Counted from the first letter of the stretch, positions 15,190 to 24,856 are shown. The stretch is 32,330 nt of DNA from Candidatus Marithrix sp. (GCA_016744775.1 JADGDS010000010.1:1-32330), one strand, 5' to 3'. The notes: generated by a model not told the origin, from the letters alone. Made by a program: numbers and translations.

Positions 15190-17442
15190 TTAACTCATAT
15201 CCCGAGTAACCAGCATCCTATCCACATTCTGAAATCCGCGCGGTAATTTTTGCCCGCGCCGACTACGTTCTCCTGTATAAGCCTCAATGTCACGAGCTTT
15301 TAAAGTTAAATGACGTTTACCAACATATATTTTTATTATGTCAGTTTCTGGTTGTAATTGACTTAAAGCTATTATTTTTTCTTGGTTTTTATTTTTAGCT
15401 GGAATATTCAACAGTTTTACCCCTTTACCTTTACTTAAACGCGGTAATTCTGTTAATAAAACAATAGATAAATAACCGGCACTGGTAAGCACTGCATAAT
15501 ATTTATTTTCTATATCTGTGAGTTTTACTGGTGCTAATATTTTGGCATTGTTTAAACTTAAAATAGCCTTGCCAGCTTTATTTTTAGTGTATAAATTTTC
15601 TAAACTAGTAATAAAACCATATCCAGCGTCAGAAGCTAATAAATAATCGGTATTTGGTTCTCCTAATAATACATTGACAAATCCTACACCATTTGGAGGT
15701 GTAAAACGTCCAGCTAAGGGTTCACCTTGCCCGCGTGCTGATGGTAAAGTATGAGCAGGTGTTGAATAGCTACGCCCATTAGTATCAATAAATACAGCTT
15801 GTTGATTGCTAAAGCCTTGATAAGCATCAGCAAATTCATCTCCAGCACGATAACTTAAACCACGTGGATCAATTTCATGACTCTTAGCAGCTCTGACTAA
15901 TCCCTTAGCAGATAAAACCACAGTAATCGGCTCAGAAGCAACCAATTTAGTTTCATCAAAAGCTTGTGCTTGTTCGCGTTCAATTAAAGGCGAACGGCGT
16001 GGTTGATCATATTTTTTTGCATCCGCTTTAAGTTCTTTAAGAATTAAGTTTTTGAGCTTAGTCTCAGATTTTAAGGTTGTTTCAAGACTTTTAGCTTCTT
16101 TAGATAGTGTATTTTCTTCAGCTTTAAGTTTATTTTGTTCTAATTTTGCTAATTGACGCAGTTTTAAATCTAAAATAGCATCAGCTTGTATCTCACTGAG
16201 AGCAAATTGTTTTTTTAACAATTCTTTAGGCTTATCTTCGTCACGAATAATCGTTATTATGTCATCAAGATTTAAGTAAGCGATTAATAATCCTTCAAGC
16301 AAATGTAAGCGTTTTTGGATTTTTTCTAGGCGATATGTTAAGCGACGACGTACAGTTAGGGTTCTATAATCAAGCCATTCTGCAACAATCATTTGCAGAT
16401 TTTTTACTTGTGGGCGATTATTTAATCCAATCATATTCAGATTGACACGATAACTACGCTCTAAATCTGTAGTAGCAAATAAATGTGTCATTACAATTTC
16501 AGCATTTATTCGCTTAGATTTAGGCATTATAACAATACGCACTGGATTTTCATGATCAGACTCATCGCGTATATCCTCTATCATCGGCAATTTTTTCGCC
16601 GTCATTTGCTCAGCTATTTGAGTAATGATTTTACTACCAGAAGTTTGATGAGGCAATGCCACGATGACAATATCCTCACGTTCGCGGATATAACATCCTC
16701 GCATCCTAACAGAACCCTTGCCAGTTTCATAAATTTTTAATAAATCAGCGGCTGGAGTAATAATTTCTGCCTCAGTAGGATAATCAGGAGCCGGCATATA
16801 CGCACATAAATCAGCCACACTGGCATCAGGATTCTTTAACAAATGAATACAGGCAGCTACGACTTCAGAAATATTATGCGGCGGAATATCGGTTGCCATT
16901 CCAACCGCAATACCAGTAGTGCCATTTAATAAAATATGTGGCAAACGGGCTGGTAACAAAGTTGGCTCATGCAAACTACCATCAAAATTATCTTGCCAAT
17001 CAGTTGTGCCTTGCCCTAATTCACTTAATAATAATTCAGTAAAAGCGGATAAGCGCGATTCGGTATAACGCATAGCGGCAAAAGATTTAGGATCATCCAT
17101 TGAACCCCAGTTACCTTGCCCATCCACCAAAGGATAACGATAAGAAAAATCTTGCGCCATTAAAACCATCGCCTCATAACAAGCCATATCGCCATGAGGA
17201 TGGAATTTACCTAGAACATCACCTACAGTTCGTGCGGATTTCTTATATTTACTAGTAGCTTTTAAACCTAATTCAGACATAGCATAAATAATACGCCGCT
17301 GAACCGGTTTTAATCCATCACCAATATGAGGCAAAGCGCGATCTAAAATGACATACATGGCATAGTCAAGATAGGCTTGTTCAGTAAATTGATGTACAGG
17401 AAGACGTTCTATTTCTTCTTCAGAGACAAGAATTGATTGCAT
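15190..17442 (-). CDS. parC: DNA topoisomerase IV subunit A
   Basis: The 750-residue product matches ParC rather than GyrA in length and in the N-terminus ([20 protein letters not shown]). With ParE it forms topoisomerase IV, which decatenates replicated chromosomes. The catalytic Tyr126 lies in [12 protein letters not shown]. The quinolone-determining region reads [15 protein letters not shown]: the residue matching E. coli Ser80 is Met86, and the Glu84 equivalent (Glu90) is kept. The central tower/coiled-coil region (about 340-470) and a C-terminal beta-propeller with [15 protein letters not shown] and [15 protein letters not shown] are complete. The start is ATG in an AT-rich leader without a clear Shine-Dalgarno. 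A damaged 5' copy of this gene is at 31116-31511, including the same leader. No parE is adjacent. Confidence 0.96.
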   Translation of the reverse strand: MQSILVSEEEIERLPVHQFTEQAYLDYAMYVILDRALPHIGDGLKPVQRRIIYAMSELGLKATSKYKKSARTVGDVLGKFHPHGDMACYEAMVLMAQDFSYRYPLVDGQGNWGSMDDPKSFAAMRYTESRLSAFTELLLSELGQGTTDWQDNFDGSLHEPTLLPARLPHILLNGTTGIAVGMATDIPPHNISEVVAACIHLLKNPDASVADLCAYMPAPDYPTEAEIITPAADLLKIYETGKGSVRMRGCYIREREDIVIVALPHQTSGSKIITQIAEQMTAKKLPMIEDIRDESDHENPVRIVIMPKSKRINAEIVMTHLFATTDLERSYRVNLNMIGLNNRPQVKNLQMIVAEWLDYRTLTVRRRLTYRLEKIQKRLHLLEGLLIAYLNLDDIITIIRDEDKPKELLKKQFALSEIQADAILDLKLRQLAKLEQNKLKAEENTLSKEAKSLETTLKSETKLKNLILKELKADAKKYDQPRRSPLIEREQAQAFDETKLVASEPITVVLSAKGLVRAAKSHEIDPRGLSYRAGDEFADAYQGFSNQQAVFIDTNGRSYSTPAHTLPSARGQGEPLAGRFTPPNGVGFVNVLLGEPNTDYLLASDAGYGFITSLENLYTKNKAGKAILSLNNAKILAPVKLTDIENKYYAVLTSAGYLSIVLLTELPRLSKGKGVKLLNIPAKNKNQEKIIALSQLQPETDIIKIYVGKRHLTLKARDIEAYTGERSRRGQKLPRGFQNVDRMLVTRDMS

Positions 17443-17770
17443 AATTTGAATTAATTAATACTTAATTAGAATAATAACTCGCTACATTTTATAATATATG
17501 AGCTATCTTAGTCTTTATAGTCTTGACTTTTTCATACTTAATATTCCGGCAAACGCCCAAGATCGTGCATTTTGAAAGGTGACTTAACAGCGTTACTTAA
17601 TTTAAGTAATACCATCATTAAAGACTTACGTCAGCGTCTAATAGATGATCGTTCGCTTAAGTTAATGATATTGACGCTGCCATTAAATTAAGAATCCCCC
17701 CCTTTGAAAAAGGGGGGGACTCTTAACTTAATGGCTGTGATGCTGGAGCGTGGGAATGAGGGTAAATATT
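17443..17770. other. Intergenic region with REP-like hairpin
   Basis: No coding sequence is supported in this 328-bp gap. Its left part is the parC leader (AT-rich, shared with 31512-31590). At 17681-17732 cattaaattaagaatccccc and its near reverse complement form a C/G-run hairpin around gaaa. A half unit of the 'gctggagcgtgggaa' palindrome family lies at 17740-17756, next to the stop of the WD40 gene. Confidence 0.6.
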
Positions 17771-19426
17771 TTATTTGTCAGCTAAGGTAATTTTTTTCTG
17801 AGCTACATTTGATCTCAATGCCATAATTCCATCTTGTTCTAGATTACTTCCTTCTTTTAGATATACTCCATAGAATACATAGCTACCACCTAAACCGGGG
17901 GGTATTTCAAAATCTAAGATTTTTTGTTTTTTGCTTGAGGTTTCCAGAGATTTTTGAAAGGCTTGTGGTTTATAGCTAAATGGCTCGAAGGGAAGTGGTG
18001 TGTTATATATCATTTTACCAGTCGGCATTTCAATCATTGCCCATAGATCAACTCGTTGAAAACGATTTGTTTGTACTTTTTGTACTAAATTTACTGATAA
18101 AGTTTCTCCTACTTTATAGAATGTTTTTAAGTCTTCAAATTGAATTTGAGCTATTGTATCAGACTCTTCTGTTGTTGGTTGATTAGGCTCTTCTGTTGTT
18201 GGTTTGTTAGGCTCTTCTGTTTTTGCATTTACAGTAATAGTCTGTGTTTTAGTTGCTGTTGCACTTTTATTATCAGTAACAGTCAAAGTTATATCATAAG
18301 TCCCTGCTTTTGAGAATGTTAGTTCGGTTTTTACTCCTTCAGTTTTTTGTCCATCTGAGCTTGTCCATTGATATTTAACTATATTACCATTATCAGTAGA
18401 TGTACTAGCATCCAATTTCACAGTCAAGGGCGCAACGCCAGTATTAGGATTCATAGTAAAAGCAGCTTGAGGTGGCTGATTGACGACACCAAGACCAGAT
18501 TCCCATATTTTTACAGTTTTATCATGACTACCAGAATACACATAATTGCCATCCGGGGAGAAGGCTACTGAAGTAACACGATCTTCATGCCCTTTGAATG
18601 TGCGTATTTTCTTCCCGCTTGATATCTCCAGCAGTATCAGGGTATTATTTGAATCACCATAAAGGATGTAATGTCCGTCCGGGGAGATGGCTGCTGAACT
18701 AATTTTTTTATTGTTTTTTAAGATTGTGCGTATTTCATCCCCGTTTAATAGATTCCACTGCTTGATGGAACCATCTGTGAAAGAGCAAGAAAAGACATTG
18801 CTACCGTCCGGGGAGAAGAATACTAAGTCAACACTAAAACCATGGCGAAATTCGCGAATAAAGTCCCCACTTGATAGATCCCACAGGCTCATGTTTTTAT
18901 AATCTGAAGATCCTGAAATTGCATAGCTGCCGTCCGGGGAACAGGCTGCGGGATTATTAGAATCACTGTCATCAAATGTGCGAATTTCCTCCCCGCTTGA
19001 TACATCCCACATCTTCATATTATAATATGAGGTAGATATGATATATTTGCTGTCCGAGGAGAAGGTTATTGAATTAACAGAATACTGAGAAAATGTGTGA
19101 ATTTCTTCCCAGTTTGATACATCCCACAGCCTAATATTTCTATCTGCGGAAGAAGCGACATAACGGCCGTCTGGGGAGAAGGCTACTGATTTAACCTCGT
19201 TCTTATGTTTAAATGTATGTAAATATGCTCCGTTTGACGTATCCCACATTTTCATGGTTTTATCAGATGAGCCAGTTAAGATATAACGACCATCCTTGGA
19301 TATGGATATTGAATTTATATCACCACGATGTCCTGATATAGTACGGATTGGTTCTACTGTATCTGCTAGTGCTAGCTGAACAATACCTATTTGTAGTATT
19401 ATTAGCCACATTAATTTATGTTTCAT
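17771..19426 (-). CDS. Secreted WD40 beta-propeller protein with PKD domain
   Basis: The 551-residue product has a signal peptide (LMWLIILQIGIVQLALA). About seven WD40 repeats fill residues 25-310; recurring marks are SISKDGRYILTGSSDKTMKM, SPDGRYVASSADRNIRLWDV and SPDGNYVYSGSHDKTVKIWE. A PKD domain follows at about 316-402 (PQAAFTMNPNTGVAPLTV to TYDITLTVTDNKSA). Then comes a low-complexity linker of repeated TEEPNKPT/TEEPNQPT units and a C-terminal domain of about 130 residues (FYKVGETLSVNLV ... LGGSYVFYGVYLKEG) that I cannot name. Propeller plus PKD points to protein or polysaccharide binding outside the cytoplasm. GAGGA about 10 bp before the ATG is a good ribosome-binding site. The gene has no counterpart between the parC and holA fragments of copy B. 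Confidence 0.88.
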   Translation of the reverse strand: MKHKLMWLIILQIGIVQLALADTVEPIRTISGHRGDINSISISKDGRYILTGSSDKTMKMWDTSNGAYLHTFKHKNEVKSVAFSPDGRYVASSADRNIRLWDVSNWEEIHTFSQYSVNSITFSSDSKYIISTSYYNMKMWDVSSGEEIRTFDDSDSNNPAACSPDGSYAISGSSDYKNMSLWDLSSGDFIREFRHGFSVDLVFFSPDGSNVFSCSFTDGSIKQWNLLNGDEIRTILKNNKKISSAAISPDGHYILYGDSNNTLILLEISSGKKIRTFKGHEDRVTSVAFSPDGNYVYSGSHDKTVKIWESGLGVVNQPPQAAFTMNPNTGVAPLTVKLDASTSTDNGNIVKYQWTSSDGQKTEGVKTELTFSKAGTYDITLTVTDNKSATATKTQTITVNAKTEEPNKPTTEEPNQPTTEESDTIAQIQFEDLKTFYKVGETLSVNLVQKVQTNRFQRVDLWAMIEMPTGKMIYNTPLPFEPFSYKPQAFQKSLETSSKKQKILDFEIPPGLGGSYVFYGVYLKEGSNLEQDGIMALRSNVAQKKITLADK

Positions 19427-19573
19427 TGGATTTTAATCCTCATTGTTTCAATTGAATTTATTCTTATACCATAAAAACCTTTGTTTTGTCAAAAGTTTTT
19501 TTTAAAGCGCAAATGATGAAAGTTACAAGTATAATAAATTTTATGCAATTTTTTGACCATTTAATTTAGTATT

Positions 19574-19648
19574 ATTCGTTTATTCCGTAAATTCGTTGTA
19601 CTTAATAAAAAAAATCAATAGTACAACGAATTTACGGAATAAACTAAT
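19574..19648. mobile_element. 75-bp palindromic miniature element, copy 2
   Basis: Arms 19574-19602 and 19620-19648 are reverse complements with one mismatch, around a 17-bp centre. The arm sequence equals that of 3624-3700 over 29 bp. The two copies differ mainly in the short loop, as expected for a folded mobile or REP-like unit. Confidence 0.75.
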
Positions 19649-19655
19649 TTTTTAT

Positions 19656-19785
19656 CGTTCCCACGCTCCAGCGTGGTAACGCATGTATCGGCACTCCAGT
19701 GCCGAGTTTTACATCCAGTATAAGAAAAAAAACACTTGACGCTGGAGCGTCTGTACATGCGTTACCACGCTGGAGCGTGGGAACG
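19656..19785. repeat. BIME-like inverted repeat with 32-bp perfect arms
   Basis: Arms 19656-19687 and 19754-19785 are exact reverse complements. They begin cgttcccacgctccagcgtg and run on to gcatgta. Two smaller hairpin units (ggcactccagtgcc and gacgctggagcgtc) lie between. Same family as 6226-6323. Confidence 0.85.
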
Positions 19786-19790
19786 AGAGT

Positions 19791-19884
19791 AAATCCCCCC
19801 TAACCCCCCTTTGTTAAAGGGGGGGATTCTATAGTTCATGTAATAGTCCCCCCCTTTAATTAAAGGGGGGTTAGGGGGGATTTT
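19791..19884. repeat. C/G-run inverted repeat
   Basis: aaatccccccctaacccccc-type and ggggggttaggggggattt-type arms (about 19791-19818 and 19855-19884) enclose a second short C/G hairpin. It lies 27 bp after the stop of the 19911-20585 gene and could act as its transcription end. Related C/G runs occur in the MITE at 10521 and the hairpin at 17681. Confidence 0.7.
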
Positions 19885-19910
19885 TTTCAGTGTTTAAGCT
19901 TAATAACACA

Positions 19911-20585
19911 CTAATCAAGCATTTGAAAAATTTCTTCTTTAATAGCAACTAAATTTTTATAAATCGCTGTTAAGTCAGCTATTTTTGTACTATCAAAATT
20001 TATAGATATAAAATATTGATATTTATTTTCAGCTAATTTTTCTAAAATTACAAAATTCCAGATCGCTCCAACTATATAAGCTCCTTTCATAATCTTGAAG
20101 TTGTTTAATTCAACAGCGGCTATTAATTCAGCTAATAATTGTGGTCTAGGATCATCATTTTTAATTGATTTTTTAAATTCCTCTATGAAGAAATAAGGCT
20201 TTTTAGAATATTCTAAACCTCTTGAAACTAAAAAATCAGTTATACCTGTTAATATAAATTTATCTGTTTTATAGCTGATTTTTTCTTCATAGAAATCTCT
20301 TATTTCATGGTCTATGTCTGTAAATTTTACTCTATTTAAAATCGGCGCGATAAACTTAACTTTTAATTCTTCCTCTTTATAACTATCTATAAAAATAGCA
20401 TTTTCATTAATTAAATTATCCAAAATGTTTTGGTCATTGTCACTAACTTGAATATCATTTTCAAACCAATTAGAAAATATACTGTTTGAAACATTTCTTT
20501 TAATAACTACAATTTCTTCTAAATCTTTAAAATTAATAGTACCAAAGTTATAAATTGGTACTTGTTGTTGTGGTTCAGTAATCAT
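19911..20585 (-). CDS. PD-(D/E)XK nuclease-like protein of unknown function
   Basis: This 224-residue protein has no signal peptide or membrane segment. The central part looks like a PD-(D/E)XK fold. ILTGITDFLV supplies Asp117, the next strand YFFIEEFKKS supplies Glu136 and Lys138 (E-x-K), and Gln149 follows in DPRPQLLAELIAAVEL, a helix like that in type I restriction nuclease N-domains. The C-terminal strand-helix GAYIVGAIWNFVIL fits the same fold. Proteins of this shape are common as single genes in filamentous and repeat-rich bacteria. No partner methylase or helicase is adjacent, so a restriction role cannot be claimed. It diverges from the small antitoxin gene at 20686. The fold is inferred from motif order only. 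Confidence 0.65.
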   Translation of the reverse strand: MITEPQQQVPIYNFGTINFKDLEEIVVIKRNVSNSIFSNWFENDIQVSDNDQNILDNLINENAIFIDSYKEEELKVKFIAPILNRVKFTDIDHEIRDFYEEKISYKTDKFILTGITDFLVSRGLEYSKKPYFFIEEFKKSIKNDDPRPQLLAELIAAVELNNFKIMKGAYIVGAIWNFVILEKLAENKYQYFISINFDSTKIADLTAIYKNLVAIKEEIFQMLD

Positions 20586-20685
20586 ATTTTTTAAACCTTC
20601 AAGATATTTTATCCGTCATAAATTATATAATAATAACAGAACTTTTTATGCTAAAATAGTCTAATTAAAATTAAATTGCAAGCAA

Positions 20686-20940
20686 ATGAAAACATTAACT
20701 ATGAGCATTGATGATTCCACTTATCAGCTAATTAAATTAGCTGCTGAAGCTCAAAAAAGGAATATATCAAACTTTATAGAATATGCAACACTTCAATATT
20801 TAACATCTTCACAATATGTTGATAATAATGAGATGAATGAAATTTTGAATGATGAAGAATTAATTCAAAATCTAAAAAAAGGATTAGACGATATAAAAAA
20901 CGGAGATTATACAAAGGTTATGTATATAAAAAACGTGTGA
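20686..20940 (+). CDS. Ribbon-helix-helix antitoxin-like protein, apparently orphan
   Basis: The 84-residue product begins MKTLTMSIDDSTYQLIKLAA, a beta-strand and first helix typical of RHH/CopG DNA-binding folds. The tail NDEELIQNLKKGLDDIKNGD is typical of antitoxins paired with RelE/ParE toxins. Antitoxins of this type repress their own operon and neutralise the toxin with the C-terminal part. The toxin is missing. A GTG overlapping the antitoxin stop (GTGTGA) opens a frame of only 13 codons (SLKGIMILEQLN) before a stop, which may be a toxin stub. A palindrome begins 75 bp further on. Probably a decayed toxin-antitoxin locus that keeps its regulator. Confidence 0.75.
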   Translation: MKTLTMSIDDSTYQLIKLAAEAQKRNISNFIEYATLQYLTSSQYVDNNEMNEILNDEELIQNLKKGLDDIKNGDYTKVMYIKNV

Positions 20941-20987
20941 GTTTAAAAGGTATTATGATTCTTGAACAGCTAAATTAATTTAATAAC

Positions 20988-21089
20988 TCATGTTACGCAC
21001 TAACATTCTGCAAAGTAGGTTGGGCTGACGACAGGAAGCCCAACTTGTGTCATAGAATTGTTGGGCTTCCTGTCGTCAGCCCAACCTAC
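20988..21089. repeat. Long palindrome (30-bp perfect arms) in front of holA
   Basis: Arms 21015-21044 and 21060-21089 are exact reverse complements (core ggttgggctgacgacaggaa) around a 15-bp loop. catgttacgcac at 20989-21000 resembles the terminal repeat of the MITE at 10521. The palindrome ends 15 bp before the holA ATG, so holA has an unusual structured leader. Confidence 0.8.
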
Positions 21090-21104
21090 AAAATATTCTC
21101 AGTC

Positions 21105-22136
21105 ATGAAATTAAAACCTTTTCAATTACAGGATCATCTAAAGCAGCAAAAACTAGCTCCAATTTACTTATTAACTGGAGATGAAACTTTGCAAATGATG
21201 GAATCTGTTGACTTAATCAGAAAATATGCACGCCAACAAGAATTTAGTGAGCGTGTAATTTTAACCCTAGAAACTGGATTTGATTGGAGTAGTCTTGATC
21301 AAGAAGCTAATAGTTTTTCTTTATTTGCTAATAAACGCTTATTAGAATTGCGTTTGGCTAATAAGTCTCCGGGTAAAGATGGTGGCGCAGCTTTAGTCGC
21401 TTATACTAAACAATTACCTGCTGATACTGTATTATTAATTACTGCCGATAAATTAGACGCTAGTCAACAAAAAACTCTATGGTTTAAAAGTATAGAACAA
21501 TCTGGACTTGTAATACAAATATGGCCATTAAATGCTGTTGAATTGCCAAGATGGATAGCCGCGCGTATGAATAAATATGGTTTACAAGCTAGTTCTGAAG
21601 TAATTAATATAATTGCCGAACGTTCAGAAGGGCATTTATTAGCCTGTTCTCAAGAAATTGAAAAGCTACATTTATTATATGGTTCTGGTCAAATTAATAT
21701 GGAACAAGCAACTGAAGCAGTGGCAGATACAGCGCGTTTTCAAATATTTGATTGGGTAGATACCATGTTAGCTGGAAAAGTAAAACGTGGAATTCACCAA
21801 TTAAAGCATTTACAACAAGAAGGTGTAGAAGCAATTTTAGTTGCTTGGGCTTTAAATAGAGAAATTCGTAACCTGTGTTACATAACAGCAGCCGTACAAA
21901 ACAGACAATCGCTTGAACAAGTATTTAAAAAATACCGTATTTGGAGCAATCGCAAAAACAGTGTAACTAGCGCAATAAAACGACACCCACAAGCTAAAAC
22001 ATGGCGTGGTTTTTTAACAGAAACTGTAGAAATTGATGCCATGATTAAAGGCGTAAAAAAAGGTAATCCTTGGGATGCTTTACAACAATTAAGTTTGAAA
22101 GTTGCAGGGCTTGAACTGTTTCATACTATTGACTAG
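21105..22136 (+). CDS. holA: DNA polymerase III delta subunit
   Basis: From ATG at 21105 the product is 343 residues, the usual HolA length. Delta is the clamp-loader subunit that opens the beta sliding clamp. Family marks include LAPIYLLTGDETLQMMESVD near the N-terminus (the degenerate P-loop region), SLFANKRLLELRL (the clamp-opening region), ELPRWIAARM, and DWVDTMLAGKVKRGIHQL with RIWSNRKNSVTSAIKRH in the C-terminal collar. An upstream start at 21045 would add 20 residues read through a palindrome and is rejected. Neither lptE nor leuS is next to it, unlike in E. coli. A copy of the gene with at least two internal deletions is at 31839-32330. Confidence 0.93.
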   Translation: MKLKPFQLQDHLKQQKLAPIYLLTGDETLQMMESVDLIRKYARQQEFSERVILTLETGFDWSSLDQEANSFSLFANKRLLELRLANKSPGKDGGAALVAYTKQLPADTVLLITADKLDASQQKTLWFKSIEQSGLVIQIWPLNAVELPRWIAARMNKYGLQASSEVINIIAERSEGHLLACSQEIEKLHLLYGSGQINMEQATEAVADTARFQIFDWVDTMLAGKVKRGIHQLKHLQQEGVEAILVAWALNREIRNLCYITAAVQNRQSLEQVFKKYRIWSNRKNSVTSAIKRHPQAKTWRGFLTETVEIDAMIKGVKKGNPWDALQQLSLKVAGLELFHTID

Positions 22137-22160
22137 CATCTTAATATAATTTCAATAACA

Positions 22161-23942
22161 ATGCCAACCACAACAATGCCAAGCTGGCGACGTACTACTG
22201 CCGCTAATAATTCTGGTAATAATCGTAAAAATATAATTAATATATTACCTTATATATGGGATTATCGAGGGCGAGTATTGCTTGCCTTATTATTTGTTAC
22301 TTTATCCAAATTAGCACTTGTCGGAATTCCTGTCGTGCTGAAATATATTGTTGATATTCTTAATCAAACTCAACATGTAGCTTTACCCCTAATTTTATTA
22401 GGAGCTTATGGTTTATTACGTATTTTTAGTTCATTATTTAATGAATTACGCGATGTAGTTTTTGCTAGAGTACGTTATCGCGCCATGCGCCGCTTATCTA
22501 ATCAAGTCTTAACTCATTTACATCAATTATCTTTGCGTTTTCATTTAGAGCGACAAACCGGCGCAATTTCCAGAGATTTAGAACGTGGCACTCGCAGTAT
22601 CAGTTCTATTCTTAATTATATGATTTTTCAAATCATTCCAACTTTGGCAGAATTTATTCTGATTGCCATAATTTTATTAACACAATATGAACTGAAATTT
22701 TCTTTAATTATCTTAGTCACTGTTTTGATTTATGTAGGATTTACATTTGCAATCACAGAATGGCGAATGGAATTTCGTTATACTATGAATGCTAAAGAGT
22801 CTGAAGCTAATTCTCAAGCTATTGATAGCTTAGTTAATTATGAAGTTGTGAAGTCATTTGGCAATGAAGCTATGGAAACACGACGTTATGATGCAAGCTT
22901 AGCTGAATGGGAAAATGCTGCGGTTAAAAGTCAAACTTCAATGTCGGCACTTAATTTTGGGCAAGGAGCTATTATTGCTGTAGGTGTAACATTAATCATG
23001 ATTTTTGCCAGTCAAGCGGTGATTGCTGGTAGTATGACTTTAGGTGATTTCGTCTTAGTTAATGCTTTGTTATTGCAATTATTTATTCCTTTGAATTTTT
23101 TAGGAATTGTATATAGATCAATAAAATACGCTTTAGTAGATATGGATTTAATGTTAAAATTATTAGAACAAAAACCAGAGATTGAAGACGCGCCTAATGC
23201 AAGTTCTTTATCAGTTAGCAAAGCAACAATCAAGTTTGACAAAGTTAGCTTTAGTTATCAAAAAGATCGTCAAATTCTATCAGATATTAGTTTTGAAGTA
23301 CCAGCAGGGCATAAAATCGCCATAGTTGGAGCCAGTGGGGCTGGAAAATCAACCATAGCCCGTCTCTTATTCCGTTTTTATGAAGTTACAGGTGGTAATA
23401 TTACTATTGATGGGCAAGATATTCGTGCAGTTACTCAAACAAGTCTTCGTCAGGCTATGGGTTTAGTTCCACAAGATACTGTTTTATTTAATGAAACTAT
23501 TTATTACAATATCAAATATGCTAAACCAGAAGCTAGTGAAACAGAAATCTTTGCAGCGGCAGAACTAGCGAATATTCACGATTTTATAAGCTCATTACCA
23601 AAAGGCTATGACACTATAGTAGGAGAACGCGGTTTAAAACTATCAGGAGGAGAAAAGCAACGAATAGCAATCGCACGTGCGATTTTAAAACAAGCAAAGA
23701 TTCTGATATTTGATGAAGCCACATCATCCTTAGATAGCAAATCAGAACAAACAATACAAACTGCACTATCAAGGGTGGCAGAAAACCATACTACGATAGT
23801 AATAGCCCATCGCTTATCAACGATTATAGACGCTGAACAAATTTTAGTAATGGAACAAGGAAAAATTATAGAACGCGGTACACATAATGAATTATTGAAG
23901 ATTGAAGGAGTTTATGCGCATTTATGGGAATTGCAACAATAA
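22161..23942 (+). CDS. Atm1/HMT1-type ABC exporter, fused membrane and ATPase domains
   Basis: The 593-residue half-transporter has about six membrane segments in residues 30-320 (for example LLALLFVTLSKLALVGIPVV, IPTLAEFILIAIILL, IIAVGVTLIMIFASQAVIAG). The ATPase domain follows from about 350. Walker A is GASGAGKST (390-398), the signature is LSGGEKQR (494-501), Walker B is ILIFDE (514-519) and the switch His is His550. VNYEVVKSFGNEAMETRRYD and NFGQGAIIAVGVT are characteristic of the Atm1/ABCB7 group, which exports glutathione-linked metal or persulfide compounds. In bacteria the role is usually metal or redox stress relief. The exact substrate is not visible. It lies 24 bp after holA on the same strand and may be co-transcribed. 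Confidence 0.9.
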   Translation: MPTTTMPSWRRTTAANNSGNNRKNIINILPYIWDYRGRVLLALLFVTLSKLALVGIPVVLKYIVDILNQTQHVALPLILLGAYGLLRIFSSLFNELRDVVFARVRYRAMRRLSNQVLTHLHQLSLRFHLERQTGAISRDLERGTRSISSILNYMIFQIIPTLAEFILIAIILLTQYELKFSLIILVTVLIYVGFTFAITEWRMEFRYTMNAKESEANSQAIDSLVNYEVVKSFGNEAMETRRYDASLAEWENAAVKSQTSMSALNFGQGAIIAVGVTLIMIFASQAVIAGSMTLGDFVLVNALLLQLFIPLNFLGIVYRSIKYALVDMDLMLKLLEQKPEIEDAPNASSLSVSKATIKFDKVSFSYQKDRQILSDISFEVPAGHKIAIVGASGAGKSTIARLLFRFYEVTGGNITIDGQDIRAVTQTSLRQAMGLVPQDTVLFNETIYYNIKYAKPEASETEIFAAAELANIHDFISSLPKGYDTIVGERGLKLSGGEKQRIAIARAILKQAKILIFDEATSSLDSKSEQTIQTALSRVAENHTTIVIAHRLSTIIDAEQILVMEQGKIIERGTHNELLKIEGVYAHLWELQQ

Positions 23943-23953
23943 ATCTTTATTTG

Positions 23954-24853
23954 TTATATTTTATCTAAACCTTGGAGTTTCTTGTTAGCAGTTTTTTTGC
24001 CCACTGTTACAAATTCTTTAATGTACAATATTTCTTTGTCATTCATTCGTAAAGCAGCAAATAGTTTTTTGTACATACCATTCGCACCTATACGAATTTT
24101 TTCCAAATTAGATACTGCCAACCATTCTGGTAACACGCAAACTCCTCGCCCTAAAGCGACCATTTGCAACATAAGTTCAATGGATTCTATTTTTTTTATT
24201 TTTGCTGGCTTGACATAAGCAGGATTCAAAAACTGAGTAAAAATATCCAAACGTTCTGAAGCTACTGGGAAAGTAAGCAAGGTTTCGCTAGAAATATTTT
24301 CAGCTATTATGTATTGACTTTTTGCTAAAGGATGATGTTTGGATACCAATAGTACCAATTCATATTCTGCCAATGTTTCATAAATAATAGTTTCTTTGCT
24401 TTCCTTATCTGGTGTCACAAGAACATCAATATGATGGTTCAACAAACCTTCCAAACCCGAAAACTGGAATTTATTGACAATATCAATATCCACATCAGGC
24501 ATGGCTTGTAAGAAAGTACCAATGGCTCCCGTGAGCCATTCATAACATGGATAGCATTCAACACCAATTCGCAAAACACCTTGACGACCTTCACCATAAG
24601 CTTTGAGCGTGTATTCAACTTGTTCTAATACAGGCAATACATGTTGGGCAGTTTGTAACAATAATTCCCCAGCCTGAGTAAGTCTCAGTTTTCTACCTGC
24701 TCGTTCCCAAAGGCGAACTTCCAACTTTTTTTCAAGGTAACGGATTTGATGCGATAGGGCAGATTGACTCAGACACAAGGAATTTGCCGCCTCTGTGAGC
24801 GTACCTTTATTATCTAATGCCTGAATAATTTTCAGATGACTATGCTCAATCAT
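23954..24853 (-). CDS. metR: LysR-type transcriptional regulator MetR
   Basis: This 299-residue LysR-family protein has an N-terminal winged helix (LTEAANSLCLSQSALSHQIR at about 18-37) and a periplasmic-binding-protein-like effector domain (about 90-290). GVECYPCYEWL and the divergent metE gene identify it as MetR, which activates metE with homocysteine as co-effector. The C-terminal LALGRGV-type segment (VALGRGVCVLPEWL) is conserved. It is transcribed away from metE across a 94-bp spacer that should carry shared operator sites, the standard enterobacterial layout. It converges on the ABC exporter, with 11 bp between stop codons. Confidence 0.93.
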   Translation of the reverse strand: MIEHSHLKIIQALDNKGTLTEAANSLCLSQSALSHQIRYLEKKLEVRLWERAGRKLRLTQAGELLLQTAQHVLPVLEQVEYTLKAYGEGRQGVLRIGVECYPCYEWLTGAIGTFLQAMPDVDIDIVNKFQFSGLEGLLNHHIDVLVTPDKESKETIIYETLAEYELVLLVSKHHPLAKSQYIIAENISSETLLTFPVASERLDIFTQFLNPAYVKPAKIKKIESIELMLQMVALGRGVCVLPEWLAVSNLEKIRIGANGMYKKLFAALRMNDKEILYIKEFVTVGKKTANKKLQGLDKI

Positions 24854-24856
24854 TTA

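Noticed and set aside
21045..21104. Upstream start for holA
   Set aside because: The added residues come from the palindrome loop and arm. The ATG at 21105 gives the standard HolA length and matches the start of the second copy.
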